Below are positions 41,336 through 50,393 of a stretch of 64,000 bases of DNA, piece by piece. Origin of the DNA: DATCMH01 sp036563505 (GTDB lineage: Bacteria; Pseudomonadota; Alphaproteobacteria; Rhizobiales; Beijerinckiaceae); NCBI GenBank assembly GCA_036563505.1, contig DATCMH010000025.1, positions 62,001-126,000 of the forward strand. The letters run 5' to 3'. A program made the position numbers and the translations under genes. Numbering within the stretch: position 1 is the first letter of the stretch; the number at the start of each line of letters is the position of its first letter. The notes under the pieces are model-generated. The model was not told the DNA's origin and ran no database searches. It saw only the letters and a list, made by a program, of their open reading frames with translations.

Positions 41336-43147
41336 GTGTCCGAATCAGCCACACCTCTCGCCGGTCCCCGGCCGATCCTCGGCGTCGAGCGCTCCGTGCT
41401 CGGCCGTCCGTGGGTGGATCGCTGCGACCCGACCCGGGGCGCCATCGCTGCGGCGATCGCCCAGACGCATGGCCTGCCCGACGTGCTCGCCCGCGTTCTG
41501 GCCGGCCGCGGCGTCGGAATCCACGAGGTCGCGGGTTTTCTTGAGCCTCGCCTGCGCGACCTGATGCCGGACCCAACGCTCCTGCGCGACATGGAGGCGG
41601 CCGCCGAGCGCCTGGCCCGGGCCGTGTCCGCGGGGGAGCCGGTGACGATCTTCGGCGATTACGACGTGGACGGCGCTTGCAGCGCGGCCCTCGTCGCCGA
41701 GTACCTGCAGGGCTGTGGCCTCAAGGTCCGCATCCACATCCCCGACCGGATCACGGAAGGGTACGGCCCCAACGTCGAGGCGATCCGCGCGCTGGCGGGG
41801 GAGGGGTCCAAGCTTCTCGTCGCCGTCGATTGCGGCACGGCCGGCCACGAGCCCTTTGCCGAAGCGAAGAGGCTCGGCCTCGACGTCGTCGTTCTCGACC
41901 ATCACCAGGCGCCCGAGGAGCTGCCCGACGTGGCGGCTCTGGTCAATCCGAACCGCCAGGACGATCTCTCGGGCTTAGGTCACTTGTGCGCCGCGGGCGT
42001 CGTCTTCCTGACCCTCGTCGCCCTGAACCGCGTCCTGCGTCGGCAGGATTGGTGGGGCTCGCGCCCGGAGCCGGACCTGCGCTCCGGCCTCGATCTCGTG
42101 GCCCTCGCCACCGTCGCCGACGTCGTGCCGCTCACCGGCCTCAACCGCGCCTTCGTGCGCCAGGGCCTGGCGGTGATGCGCGGCCGGCGGCGGCTCGGGC
42201 TTGCCGCGCTCCTTGACACGGCCGGCTTGGCCGTGGCGCCGGAGAGCTGGCATCTCGGCTACGTGCTCGGGCCCCGCATCAATGCTGGCGGCCGCATCGG
42301 CGATGCCGGACTCGGCGCCCGCCTCCTGCTGAGCCAGGACCCGGTCGTCGCCGGCCGCATTGCGGCCGACCTCGACGGGCTCAACCGCGAGCGCCAGGCC
42401 ATCGAGGCCGGCGCCGTCGAGGAGGCGTTGAACCAGGCTCAAAACGCGCTGGAGCGCGATCCGGCCTGCCCGGTTCTCGTCACGGCCTCGTCGGGCTGGC
42501 ACCCCGGCGTCGTCGGCCTCGTCGCCTCGCGGCTCAAGGAGCGGTTCCAGCGGCCGGCCTTCGCATTCGCGGTGAGCAGCGAGGGGATGGCCACGGGCTC
42601 CGGCCGTTCGGTTCCGGGCGCCGATCTCGGCCGCGCCGTTCGCGCCGCCGTCGATGCGGGCCTGGCCGTGAAGGGGGGCGGCCACGCCATGGCGGCCGGG
42701 GTCACGATCGCGTCGGGGGGTATGGACGCGTTCGGAGCGTTCGTCGCCGAGCGCCTCGCGGCGGCGGTGGGCGAAGCGCTGGCCACAGACAGCCTCGCCG
42801 TCGACGCGACCCTGACCGCGGGCGGCGTCAACCCGGACCTCGTCGCCGCCATCGCGCGCGCGGGCCCCTTCGGCTCCGGCCAGCCCGAGCCCGTCTTCGC
42901 CTTTCCGCGCCACCGCCTGGTGGACGTGCGGGAGGTCGGCTCGGGCGGTCACCTGAAGGTTCGCCTGCGCGGGGGCGACGGGGAAACGCTCGACGCCGTG
43001 GTCTTCCGCGCCGCCGGCCAGCCCCTCGGCCGCGCCCTGACTCGGGCGCTCGGCGGCGACCTGCATGTCGCCGGCACCCTCTGCCTCGACCGCTGGAAAG
43101 GCCGCGAGCGCGTGGAACTGCGCATTTCCGACGCGGCCGTTCCCTGA
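41336..43147 (+). CDS. recJ: Single-stranded-DNA-specific exonuclease RecJ
   Basis: A 603-residue RecJ. DHH domain: ETVTIFGDYDVDG-type motif (FGDYDVDGACSAAL), LVAVDCGTAGHE and VLDHHQAPEELPD; DHHA1: VKGGGHAMAAGVTIASGG; the interdomain helix and C-terminal OB-like part (RLRGGDGETLDAVVFRA) are full length. It degrades ssDNA 5' to 3' in recombination and mismatch repair. GTG at 41336 is the start. It lies downstream of homoserine dehydrogenase-GlpX, the order normally seen in Hyphomicrobiales. Confidence 0.95.
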   Translation: MSESATPLAGPRPILGVERSVLGRPWVDRCDPTRGAIAAAIAQTHGLPDVLARVLAGRGVGIHEVAGFLEPRLRDLMPDPTLLRDMEAAAERLARAVSAGEPVTIFGDYDVDGACSAALVAEYLQGCGLKVRIHIPDRITEGYGPNVEAIRALAGEGSKLLVAVDCGTAGHEPFAEAKRLGLDVVVLDHHQAPEELPDVAALVNPNRQDDLSGLGHLCAAGVVFLTLVALNRVLRRQDWWGSRPEPDLRSGLDLVALATVADVVPLTGLNRAFVRQGLAVMRGRRRLGLAALLDTAGLAVAPESWHLGYVLGPRINAGGRIGDAGLGARLLLSQDPVVAGRIAADLDGLNRERQAIEAGAVEEALNQAQNALERDPACPVLVTASSGWHPGVVGLVASRLKERFQRPAFAFAVSSEGMATGSGRSVPGADLGRAVRAAVDAGLAVKGGGHAMAAGVTIASGGMDAFGAFVAERLAAAVGEALATDSLAVDATLTAGGVNPDLVAAIARAGPFGSGQPEPVFAFPRHRLVDVREVGSGGHLKVRLRGGDGETLDAVVFRAAGQPLGRALTRALGGDLHVAGTLCLDRWKGRERVELRISDAAVP

Positions 43148-43203
43148 GGAAGTTCAGGCGTTGCCCGAGCGGTCGCCTGAAGCCGGGCTCGCCGACCCGA
43201 GGC

Positions 43204-43232
43204 TTGCCGGGACCCCCCAACCCTTCTATATG
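43204..43232 (+). promoter_or_regulatory. Probable tRNA-Glu promoter
   Basis: TTGCCG (43204-43209), a 17-base spacer and TATATG (43227-43232) lie 27 bases upstream of the tRNA 5' end, fitting a sigma-70 promoter with an 18-25 base 5' leader. Confidence 0.5.
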
Positions 43233-43259
43233 TCCGCCCGCCCCACAGCGGGCCTCCAG

Positions 43260-43334
43260 GCGCCCTTCGTCTATCGGTTAGGACGCGACCCTTTCAAGGT
43301 CGAGAGACGGGTTCGACTCCCGTAGGGCGCGCCA
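43260..43334 (+). tRNA. tRNA-Glu (UUC)
   Basis: It folds as a cloverleaf: acceptor stem GCGCCCT/AGGGCGC, D arm TC GTC TATCGGTTA GGAC, anticodon loop CTTTCAA (anticodon TTC), T arm ACGGG TTCGACT CCCGT, discriminator G and encoded CCA. Glutamate by anticodon and by the CCCTTTCAAGG stem context. Confidence 0.95.
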
Positions 43335-43396
43335 TTAGCCCGCCTGCCTTGCTCTTTGTGAATGAGCCGGTTCCCGCGGCCGGGACAGGATCGGGC

Positions 43397-43591
43397 ATGC
43401 CTGATTCGCCGAACCATCCGCACACGCTCGCGCAGACCACCAGCGCCGAGGTCGCGCGCGTGGTCCGGCATGCGGCTCAGGTCATTGAGGAGAGCCGGCG
43501 GCAGGTGGACCGGGCGCAGGAGGTCATGCGCCGGATCAAGCTCGACCATCCCGATCCGACAACCAAGCCGCGGCCTCCGACCCAGCGCTGA
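43397..43591 (+). CDS. Small helical protein of unknown function
   Basis: A 64-residue protein (MPDSPNHPHTLAQTTSAEV...). The middle VARVVRHAAQVIEESRRQVD is amphipathic, and the tail is Pro/Thr/Lys-rich. No family is recognised. It stops one base before the stop of the oppositely oriented Cdc48 gene and starts 62 bases after tRNA-Glu. An upstream ATG at 43349 would add 16 poorly conserved-looking residues. It may be a real small gene or chance. Confidence 0.5.
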   Translation: MPDSPNHPHTLAQTTSAEVARVVRHAAQVIEESRRQVDRAQEVMRRIKLDHPDPTTKPRPPTQR

Positions 43592-45868
43592 TCACTCCGC
43601 CGCTTGGCGCAGGGGCATGAACCCAATGGACTGGCGCTGCGGCGCCTCCTGCTTGAGGGTGCGCACCATCTCCTCGTATTCGCGCTCCGCCTCCGGCGTC
43701 ACCGAAGCCCGCGTCTCGCGCAGGGCGTGCTCGAAATGCGAGCGGTTGACGATCTCGGCCGAGAGCGACTCGCGCAGGGCCAGAAGCCCGGCGCGGCGCA
43801 CCAGATCCTCGAGGTCTGCGCCCGTGTAGCGCGGCGTGCGCTCGGCGAACTCGTCGAGATCCACGTCCGGGCCCAGCGGCATGTCCTTGGCGTGGATGCC
43901 GAGAATCCGCCGGCGTCCCTTCACGTCGGGAACGGAGACGTAGACGAGTTCGTCGAAGCGCCCGGGCCGCAGCAGCGCCGGATCGAGGAGGGTGGGCCGG
44001 TTCGTCGCCGCCATGACCACGACGCCTTGAAGCTCCTCGAGACCGTCCATCTCGGCAAGGATCGTGTTGACGACCCGCTCGGTGACGGCGGGCTCGCCCG
44101 AGCCCCCGCCGCGGGCCGGAGCGAGCGAGTCGATCTCATCGATGAAGATCACCGTCGGCGCCACCTGCCGGGCCCGGGCGAAGAGACGGGAGACTTGCTG
44201 TTCGGATTCGCCGTACCACTTCGAGAGCAAGTCGGAGGACTTCGTCGCCACGAAGTTGGCCTGTGCCTCGCGGGCGACCGCTTTGGCGAGCAGGGTCTTG
44301 CCCGTGCCGGGCGGCCCGAACAGCAGGAAGCCCTTGGCCGGGCGGATGCCGAGGCGGCGGAACGATTCCGGGCTCTTCAGGGGCAATTCAACGCCCTCGC
44401 GCAGGCGAAGCTGCGCCTCTTCCAGGCCGCCGATATCCGCCCAGGTGACGTTCGGCACCTGGATCATGATCTCCCGCAGGGCCGAGGGCTGGACGCGCTT
44501 GAGCGCGTTCAGAAAATCGTTGCTGGTGACCGAGAGGCTCTCGATCACCTCGGAGGGGATGCCGTCCTTGAGGTTGATGTCGGGCAGCACGCGGCGCAGC
44601 GATTCCATGGCGGCCTCGCGGGCGAGCGCCGAGAGGTCGGCGCCGACGAAGCCGTAGGTGGTGCGGGCGATCTCGTCGAGGCGCACGTCCTCGGCGAGCG
44701 GCATGCCGCGGGTGTGGATGGCGAGCACTTGGCGCCGGCCCGGCTCGTCGGGCACGCCGATGATGATCTCGCGGTCGAAGCGGCCCGGCCGGCGCAGGGC
44801 CTCGTCGATGGCCTCGCGCCGGTTCGTGGCGCCGATGACGATGATGTTCTGGCGCGGCTCGAGCCCGTCCATGAGGGTGAGGAGCTGCGCCACGATGCGC
44901 CGCTCGACCTCGCCGGTGACCTGCTCGCGCTTCGGCGCAATCGAGTCGATCTCGTCGATGAAGATAATGGCCGGCGCGTTGGCCTGCGCCTCCTGGAACA
45001 CCTGCCGCAGGCGCTGCTCCGACTCGCCGTAATGACGCCCCATGATCTCCGGGCCGGCGATGTGGAAGAACTGGGCTTCCGTCTCGTTGGCGACGGCGCG
45101 GGCGAGCAGGGTCTTGCCCGTGCCGGGCGGTCCGTAAAGGAGCACGCCCTTCGGCGGATCGATGCCGAGCCGCTGGAACAGCTCGGGGTGGCGGAGCGGC
45201 AACTCCACCATCTCGCGCACCTGGTCGACGGTGTTCCCGAGGCCGCCGATGTCGTCGTAGGTGACGTCGGCGCGGCGCGCCTCCTTCGGCTCTTCGTATT
45301 GAGGCCTGAGCTCCAAATCCGTGTCGGCCGTGATCTGGACGATGCCCCGCGGCAGGGTCGAGACCACGACGAGACGGATCTCCTGCAGGCCGTAAGCCGG
45401 CAGGTTGAACATCCCGCGCAGCTCCTCCGGGACGCGCGGATCGGCCATACGCGATTGGGCCGAGGTCGAGATCACGTCGCCGGCCGTGAGCGGGCGCCGA
45501 TAGAAGGTGCGGCGCAGGGCGTCCGTCGAGCCCTGAAGGCGGAGGTTCTTCTGCGCGGGCGCCAGCACCACGCGGGTCGCCGGACGCGCCTCCGCGCGCT
45601 TGACCTCGACGTAATCGCCCGAGCTGACGCCGGCATTGACGCGTTGGAGGCCGTCGAGGCGGATCAAGCTGAGGCCTTCGTCCTCCTCGTAAGGTCCCAC
45701 CGCCATCGCCACGGTGTGGCGCTTGCCGATGATCTCGATTGCCTGGCCCTCGCCGATGCCGAGCTCGGTCATGAAGCGCTGGCTGACGCGCGCGATCCCG
45801 CGTCCCGCGTCTTCCGGCCGAGCATTCGCGACCTGCAGGCGCAGGCCCTGTCCGTCCGTCTCCGTCAT
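43592..45868 (-). CDS. Cdc48/p97-type AAA ATPase
   Basis: A 758-residue protein with the complete archaeal/eukaryotic Cdc48 layout: an N-domain (about 1-185, LQVANARPEDAGRGIARVSQ), then two AAA modules each with GPPGTGKT (about residues 246 and 515), IFIDEIDS Walker B, sensor-1 IGATNRREA/MAATNRPTL and arginine fingers (RRPGRFDRE, LRPGRFDEL). Between the modules is the usual NVTWADIGGLEEAQLRLRE. Such double-ring ATPases unfold or extract proteins; bacteria normally lack them. It may have come by transfer from archaea; its bacterial partner proteins are unknown. The ATG at 45868 (MTETDGQGL) is preferred over an upstream in-frame codon. Confidence 0.92.
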   Translation of the reverse strand: MTETDGQGLRLQVANARPEDAGRGIARVSQRFMTELGIGEGQAIEIIGKRHTVAMAVGPYEEDEGLSLIRLDGLQRVNAGVSSGDYVEVKRAEARPATRVVLAPAQKNLRLQGSTDALRRTFYRRPLTAGDVISTSAQSRMADPRVPEELRGMFNLPAYGLQEIRLVVVSTLPRGIVQITADTDLELRPQYEEPKEARRADVTYDDIGGLGNTVDQVREMVELPLRHPELFQRLGIDPPKGVLLYGPPGTGKTLLARAVANETEAQFFHIAGPEIMGRHYGESEQRLRQVFQEAQANAPAIIFIDEIDSIAPKREQVTGEVERRIVAQLLTLMDGLEPRQNIIVIGATNRREAIDEALRRPGRFDREIIIGVPDEPGRRQVLAIHTRGMPLAEDVRLDEIARTTYGFVGADLSALAREAAMESLRRVLPDINLKDGIPSEVIESLSVTSNDFLNALKRVQPSALREIMIQVPNVTWADIGGLEEAQLRLREGVELPLKSPESFRRLGIRPAKGFLLFGPPGTGKTLLAKAVAREAQANFVATKSSDLLSKWYGESEQQVSRLFARARQVAPTVIFIDEIDSLAPARGGGSGEPAVTERVVNTILAEMDGLEELQGVVVMAATNRPTLLDPALLRPGRFDELVYVSVPDVKGRRRILGIHAKDMPLGPDVDLDEFAERTPRYTGADLEDLVRRAGLLALRESLSAEIVNRSHFEHALRETRASVTPEAEREYEEMVRTLKQEAPQRQSIGFMPLRQAAE

Positions 45869-46154
45869 GATGTCTCGATCCTTGGGTGATCCGCGCTGCC
45901 GCTGCGGAACGGGGGACTGCCGCAAGCCCCCCGCCGGCTCGCCCCGGCGACCCCGGTCAACGTCGCCGGGCGCGGATCGTTGCCGGTGCGGCGAAGGGCG
46001 TGAGCGCGCCGCCGCTCGGCCTTTGACACCTCAACGCCTTCCGTCCCATGCTGCACCACCCCGGGCCAAGGCCGCCGAGCCGGCCGACCCGCACGCTCGA
46101 AAGATGCCGCCCGACGGATCGGGCCGGCGCGGTCTTCTCGGAGGAACACGCCCC

Positions 46155-47132
46155 ATGCCGACGAAACGCGACTTCCTCAAAACCTCCCTCGCCGTGGCCG
46201 GCGCCTCCGCTCTCGGCCTGCCGCGTCATGCCTTCGCCCAGGGCGTCGACCAACTGCAGATCTTCGTGCCGGCTGCCCCGGGCGGCGGCTGGGACCAGAC
46301 GGCCCGGACCCTCGAGCAGGTGCTGCGCGCCGAGAACCTGATCAAGACGGCGCAGATCACCAACGTCGCCGGCGCCGGCGGCGCGGTGGGCCTGCCGCAG
46401 TTCGTCAACCAGTGGAAGGGCCGCTCCAACGCCGTGATGGTGGCCGGGATGGTGATGGTGGGCTCGCTTATCGCCAACAAATCGCCGGTCAAGCTGACGC
46501 AGACGGTGCCGCTCGCCCGGCTCACCGGCGAGTTCCAGGTCGTCGTCGTGCCGGCGAACTCGCCTTTCAAATCGATGAAGGACATGGTCGACGCCATGAA
46601 GGCCGACCCGTCCAAGGTGTCGGTGGCCGGCGGCTCGGCGGGCGGGTCCGACCACATCCTGCTCGGCATGCTCGGCAAGGCCGCGGGCGTGCAGCCCTCG
46701 AAGCTCTCCTACGTCGCTTATTCCGGTGGCGGGCCGGCCCAGGCCGCGATCCTCGGCGGCCACGTGGCGGCGGGTATCTCCGGCTTCGGCGAGTTCGCCG
46801 AGCAGATCAAGGCCGGCAAGATGCGCGCCATCGGCATCTCGGCCGACAAGCGTCAGGCCGGCATCGACGTGCCGACGCTGAAGGAGCAGGGCGTCGACGT
46901 GGAGCTGTTCAACTGGCGCGGCGTCTTCGCGCCTCCTGGCGTCACCGACGCGCAGAAGCAGGCCATGATCGCCCTTCTGGAGAAGGCGGCCGGCAGCAAG
47001 TCCTGGCAGGACGAGACCGCCAAGCGCGACTGGACGCCGATCCTCCTCACGGGCGACGCCTACGCCAAGTTCGTCCAGGACGAGACGAACCGGATCGAGG
47101 GCATCCTCAAGGATCTCGGCCTCGCGGCTTGA
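46155..47132 (+). CDS. tctC: Tripartite tricarboxylate transporter substrate-binding protein
   Basis: A 325-residue TctC/Bug-type periplasmic receptor. The export signal is MPTKRDFLKTSLAVAGASAL to AFA, with a Tat-like KRDFLK. The family signature is IFVPAAPGGGWDQTARTLEQVL, then TNVAGAGGAVGL, AGGSAGGSDHILLGML and YSGGGPAQAAILGG. It captures a carboxylate, classically citrate or tricarballylate, for the TctBA pair that follows. A 23-base gap leads to tctB. Upstream the 286-base space to the divergent Cdc48 gene should carry the operon promoter. Confidence 0.9.
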   Translation: MPTKRDFLKTSLAVAGASALGLPRHAFAQGVDQLQIFVPAAPGGGWDQTARTLEQVLRAENLIKTAQITNVAGAGGAVGLPQFVNQWKGRSNAVMVAGMVMVGSLIANKSPVKLTQTVPLARLTGEFQVVVVPANSPFKSMKDMVDAMKADPSKVSVAGGSAGGSDHILLGMLGKAAGVQPSKLSYVAYSGGGPAQAAILGGHVAAGISGFGEFAEQIKAGKMRAIGISADKRQAGIDVPTLKEQGVDVELFNWRGVFAPPGVTDAQKQAMIALLEKAAGSKSWQDETAKRDWTPILLTGDAYAKFVQDETNRIEGILKDLGLAA

Positions 47133-47157
47133 GGCCGTACCGGCAGGGGAGGAACGG

Positions 47158-47703
47158 ATGGACGTGACGAAGCGCTCCGGCTGGGCCTGGCCGGAGGGCC
47201 TGATCGGGCTCGGCCTCTTGGGCTTCGCCGGCGTCGTGCTCTGGCAGACGGCCTCGATCCCCATCTCGCCGATCTACGCCAAGGTCGGGCCGACGATCTT
47301 CCCCTACCTCACGGCCTTCGGTCTCCTGGGCCTCGCTCTCCTGCTCCTCGTCCAGGCGGCGCGCGGCGGGTGGCAGCCCGAGGAGGAGCAGGCCTTCACG
47401 CCGGAGTGGCGAGCGATCGCCTTCGTGGTCGCCGGCCTTGTCGCCAACGTTGCGCTCATCGTTCCGCTCGGCTTCACGGCGGCCTCGACGCTCCTCTTCG
47501 TGCTTGTGACGTATGGCTTCGGCAGCCGGCGCCCGGTGCGCGACGCTCTCATCGGCTTCGTCTTCGCCATTGTCGCCTATTTCGGCTTCGCCAAGACGCT
47601 CTCGGTGAATATCGGCGCCGGCCTCGTCGAGGACGCCCTCGAGCCCGTCTGGACCGCGATCGCCAACGCGGTCACCGCTCCGTTCTCCGGCGGAAGGAGC
47701 TGA
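47158..47703 (+). CDS. tctB: Tripartite tricarboxylate transporter small membrane subunit
   Basis: A 181-residue TctB with four hydrophobic segments: PEGLIGLGLLGFAGVVLWQT, FPYLTAFGLLGLALLLLVQA, FVVAGLVANVALIVPLGFTA and DALIGFVFAIVAYFGFAKTL. It is the small membrane component that joins TctA in the inner membrane. The stop is directly followed (one base) by the GTG of tctA, so the two are strongly coupled. Confidence 0.85.
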   Translation: MDVTKRSGWAWPEGLIGLGLLGFAGVVLWQTASIPISPIYAKVGPTIFPYLTAFGLLGLALLLLVQAARGGWQPEEEQAFTPEWRAIAFVVAGLVANVALIVPLGFTAASTLLFVLVTYGFGSRRPVRDALIGFVFAIVAYFGFAKTLSVNIGAGLVEDALEPVWTAIANAVTAPFSGGRS

Positions 47704-47704
47704 C

Positions 47705-49219
47705 GTGGAAACCCTGTCGCAGCTCGCGCAAGGCTTCGCCGTCGCGATCACGCCGATCAACCTCATGTGGTGCCTCGTCGGCACGACGCTGGGCACGGCG
47801 ATCGGCGTCCTGCCGGGGTTGGGGCCTGCGCTCACCATCGCGCTCCTGCTGCCGATCACCTTCAAGGTCGATCCGACAGCGGCCTTCATCCTCTTCGCCG
47901 GCATCTACTACGGCGCGATGTACGGCGGCTCGACCACCTCGATCCTGCTCAACACGCCCGGCGAGAGCGCCACCATCGTCACGGCGCTCGAGGGCAACAA
48001 GATGGCCCGCTCGGGCCGGGCCGGCGCGGCGCTTGCCACCGCCGCCATCGGCTCCTTCGTCGCCGGCACCATCGGCACGCTCGGCATCACGTTCCTCGCG
48101 CCGGTCGTTGTCGGCTTCGCCCTGCGTTTCGGGCCGGCGGAATACTTCTCGCTGATGGTGCTCGCCTTCGTCACCGTCTCGGCGGTGCTTGGCTCGTCCG
48201 CCGTGCGCGGTCTCGCGAGCCTGTTCTTCGGCATCTATCTCGGAATGATCGGCATCGACCTGCAGACGGGTCAGCCGCGCTTCACCTTCGGCCTGACCGA
48301 GCTCCTCGACGGCATCAACGTCATCATCGTGGCGGTCGGCCTCTTCGCCGTAGGCGAGACCCTCTACATCGCCGGCAGCCGTCACACGGGCAAGGACGAG
48401 ATCATTCCCTTGCGCGGTTCGCTCTACATGACGGCCGAGGAATGGGCGCGCTCCTGGAAGCCCTGGCTGCGCGGATCCTTCCTCGGCTTCCCCATCGGCG
48501 CGATGCCCGCGGGCGGCGCCGAGGTGCCGACCTTCCTGTCCTACTGGCTCGAGAAGCGCCTTTCCAAGAAACCGGAAGAGTTCGGCACGACCGGCGCCAT
48601 CGAGGGCGTGGCGGGACCGGAAGCCGCCAACAACGCGTCGGCCGCCGGCGTGCTCGTGCCGATGCTGACGCTGGGCCTGCCCACCTCGGCCACCGCCGCC
48701 ATTATGCTCTCGGCTTTCCAGAGCTACGGAATCAACCCGGGGCCGCTGCTCCTGCAAAGCCAGCCCATGCTGGTTTGGGGGCTCATCGCGTCGCTCTACA
48801 TCGCCAACATTATGCTCCTGGTGCTGAACCTGCCGCTGATCGGCTTGTGGGTGCGCATCCTGCACATCCCCCCGCCGCTGCTTTATGCCGGCATCCTCGT
48901 CTTCGCGACGATCGGCACCTACGGCATCTCGCAATCGCCCATCGACCTCGTGCTGCTCTATCTGCTCGGCGGCATCGGCTTCCTGATGCGGCGCTTCGAT
49001 TTTCCGACAGCGCCCGTGATCATCGGCATGATCTTAGGCCCCCTCGCCGAGCAGGAGTTCCGTCGGGCGATGACGATCTCGAACGGAGACTGGAGCGTGT
49101 TCGTCACGCAACCGCTCTCGGCGTCGCTGCTCGCCCTCTCCGCCGTCGCGATCGCCGGGCCGAAGCTCTACCAGCTCGTCGCCGGGCGGCGGGCCGCGCA
49201 CCGCGACGTACCGGCCTGA
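47705..49219 (+). CDS. tctA: Tripartite tricarboxylate transporter large membrane subunit
   Basis: A 504-residue TctA, about 12 helices. Signatures are GTTLGTAIGVLPGLGPALTIALLLP, IYYGAMYGGSTTSILLNTPGES, GAIEGVAGPEAANNAS and LTLGLPTSATAAIMLSAF, all conserved in the family. It forms the carboxylate-conducting channel driven by the ion gradient and the TctC receptor. GTG at 47705 is the start. It is followed one base after its stop by the CaiB-type CoA-transferase gene. Confidence 0.93.
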   Translation: METLSQLAQGFAVAITPINLMWCLVGTTLGTAIGVLPGLGPALTIALLLPITFKVDPTAAFILFAGIYYGAMYGGSTTSILLNTPGESATIVTALEGNKMARSGRAGAALATAAIGSFVAGTIGTLGITFLAPVVVGFALRFGPAEYFSLMVLAFVTVSAVLGSSAVRGLASLFFGIYLGMIGIDLQTGQPRFTFGLTELLDGINVIIVAVGLFAVGETLYIAGSRHTGKDEIIPLRGSLYMTAEEWARSWKPWLRGSFLGFPIGAMPAGGAEVPTFLSYWLEKRLSKKPEEFGTTGAIEGVAGPEAANNASAAGVLVPMLTLGLPTSATAAIMLSAFQSYGINPGPLLLQSQPMLVWGLIASLYIANIMLLVLNLPLIGLWVRILHIPPPLLYAGILVFATIGTYGISQSPIDLVLLYLLGGIGFLMRRFDFPTAPVIIGMILGPLAEQEFRRAMTISNGDWSVFVTQPLSASLLALSAVAIAGPKLYQLVAGRRAAHRDVPA

Positions 49220-49220
49220 G

Positions 49221-50393
49221 ATGGCCTTGGCGGGTCTCCTCGAGGGCATCCGCGTCCTCGACCTCACCAACGTGCTGGCCGGCCCTTACGGGGCCTACCA
49301 GCTCGCGCTCTTGGGCGCCGACGTGATCAAGATCGAGACGCCGAACGGCGGCGATCTCGCCCGCCAGCTCGGCGCATCGCCGGAGCTCAACGGCAAGCTC
49401 ATGGGCGCGTCGTTCCTGGCCCAGAACGCCGGCAAGCGCTCCGTGGTCCTCGACCTCAAGACGGAGGGCGGCCGGGCCGATTTCCTCGCCCTCGTTGCCA
49501 CCGCCGACGTGGTGATCGAGAACTTTCGGCCCGGCGTCATGGACCGGCTCGGCCTCGGCCCTGAGCGGCTTCGGGCGGAGAAGCCTGATCTGATCTACTG
49601 CGCGGTCTCCGGCTTCGGCCAGACCGGCCCGTGGCGGGACAACCCGGCCTACGACCAGATCGTGCAGGGGCTGTCCGGCGTGATGAGCATCACCGGCACG
49701 CCCGAGACGGCACCGCTCAGGGTCGGCTATCCCGTCTGCGACACGCTCGGCGGGCTGGTGGGCGCCTTCGCCATCGCCGCCGCGCTCGTGCGTCGGGAGC
49801 GGACCGGGGAGGGGGCGGTGCTCGACGTGTCGATGCTCGAATCGACCATCAGCGCCCTCGGCTGGCCCGTGTCGAACTACCTTCTCGCCGAAGTCGAGCC
49901 GACGCCCATGGGCAACGAGAACATGACGGCCGCGCCCTCGGGCACTTTTCGCACCGGCGAAGGCCTCCTGAACATCGCCGCGAACAAGCAGGACCAGTTC
50001 GTGGCCCTGTGCCGCCTGATCAGCCGGCCCGACCTGGCGAGCGACGCGCGCTTCGCCGAGCGGGAGGCGCGCAAGCGCCATCGTCTCGCGCTGAAAGCTG
50101 AGATCGAGCGGGCGCTGGCGAGCGCGCCCGCCTCGCTCTGGGAGGAGCGCCTGAACCGCGCGGGCGTCCCAGCCGGCCGCGTGCTCGGCGTGCCCGAAGC
50201 CTTGAAGGAGGAGCAGGTGCGAGGGCGCGGCATGACGATCCGCTTCGACGAGGCCAAGGGCTTGGATCGGCCCGTCACGGTGGTGCGCGGCGGCTTCTTG
50301 GTGGACGGCAAGGCGCCGCGCCCCTCGCGGCCGCCGCCGGGCCTCGGCGAGCACACCGACGAGATCCTCGCACCCTTGCGGAGCGGGTCGTGA
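49221..50393 (+). CDS. CaiB/BaiF family CoA-transferase
   Basis: A 390-residue family III CoA-transferase. The CoA-binding opening is LEGIRVLDLTNVLAGPYGAYQLALLGADVIKIE; catalytic Asp lies in NPAYDQIVQGLSGVMSITG; RVGYPVCDTLGGLVGAFAIAAAL and the final LGEHTDEIL are typical. It moves CoA between carboxylic acids through a glutamyl/aspartyl anhydride path. Here, wedged between a tricarboxylate transporter and a citryl-CoA-lyase-like gene, it should activate the imported acid to a CoA thioester. Its stop overlaps the lyase gene as GTGA. Confidence 0.9.
   Translation: MALAGLLEGIRVLDLTNVLAGPYGAYQLALLGADVIKIETPNGGDLARQLGASPELNGKLMGASFLAQNAGKRSVVLDLKTEGGRADFLALVATADVVIENFRPGVMDRLGLGPERLRAEKPDLIYCAVSGFGQTGPWRDNPAYDQIVQGLSGVMSITGTPETAPLRVGYPVCDTLGGLVGAFAIAAALVRRERTGEGAVLDVSMLESTISALGWPVSNYLLAEVEPTPMGNENMTAAPSGTFRTGEGLLNIAANKQDQFVALCRLISRPDLASDARFAEREARKRHRLALKAEIERALASAPASLWEERLNRAGVPAGRVLGVPEALKEEQVRGRGMTIRFDEAKGLDRPVTVVRGGFLVDGKAPRPSRPPPGLGEHTDEILAPLRSGS

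Noticed and set aside
43604..45889. Rightward open frame of about 760 codons opposite Cdc48
   Set aside because: It mirrors the Cdc48 coding frame (third-position bias) and shows no domain.
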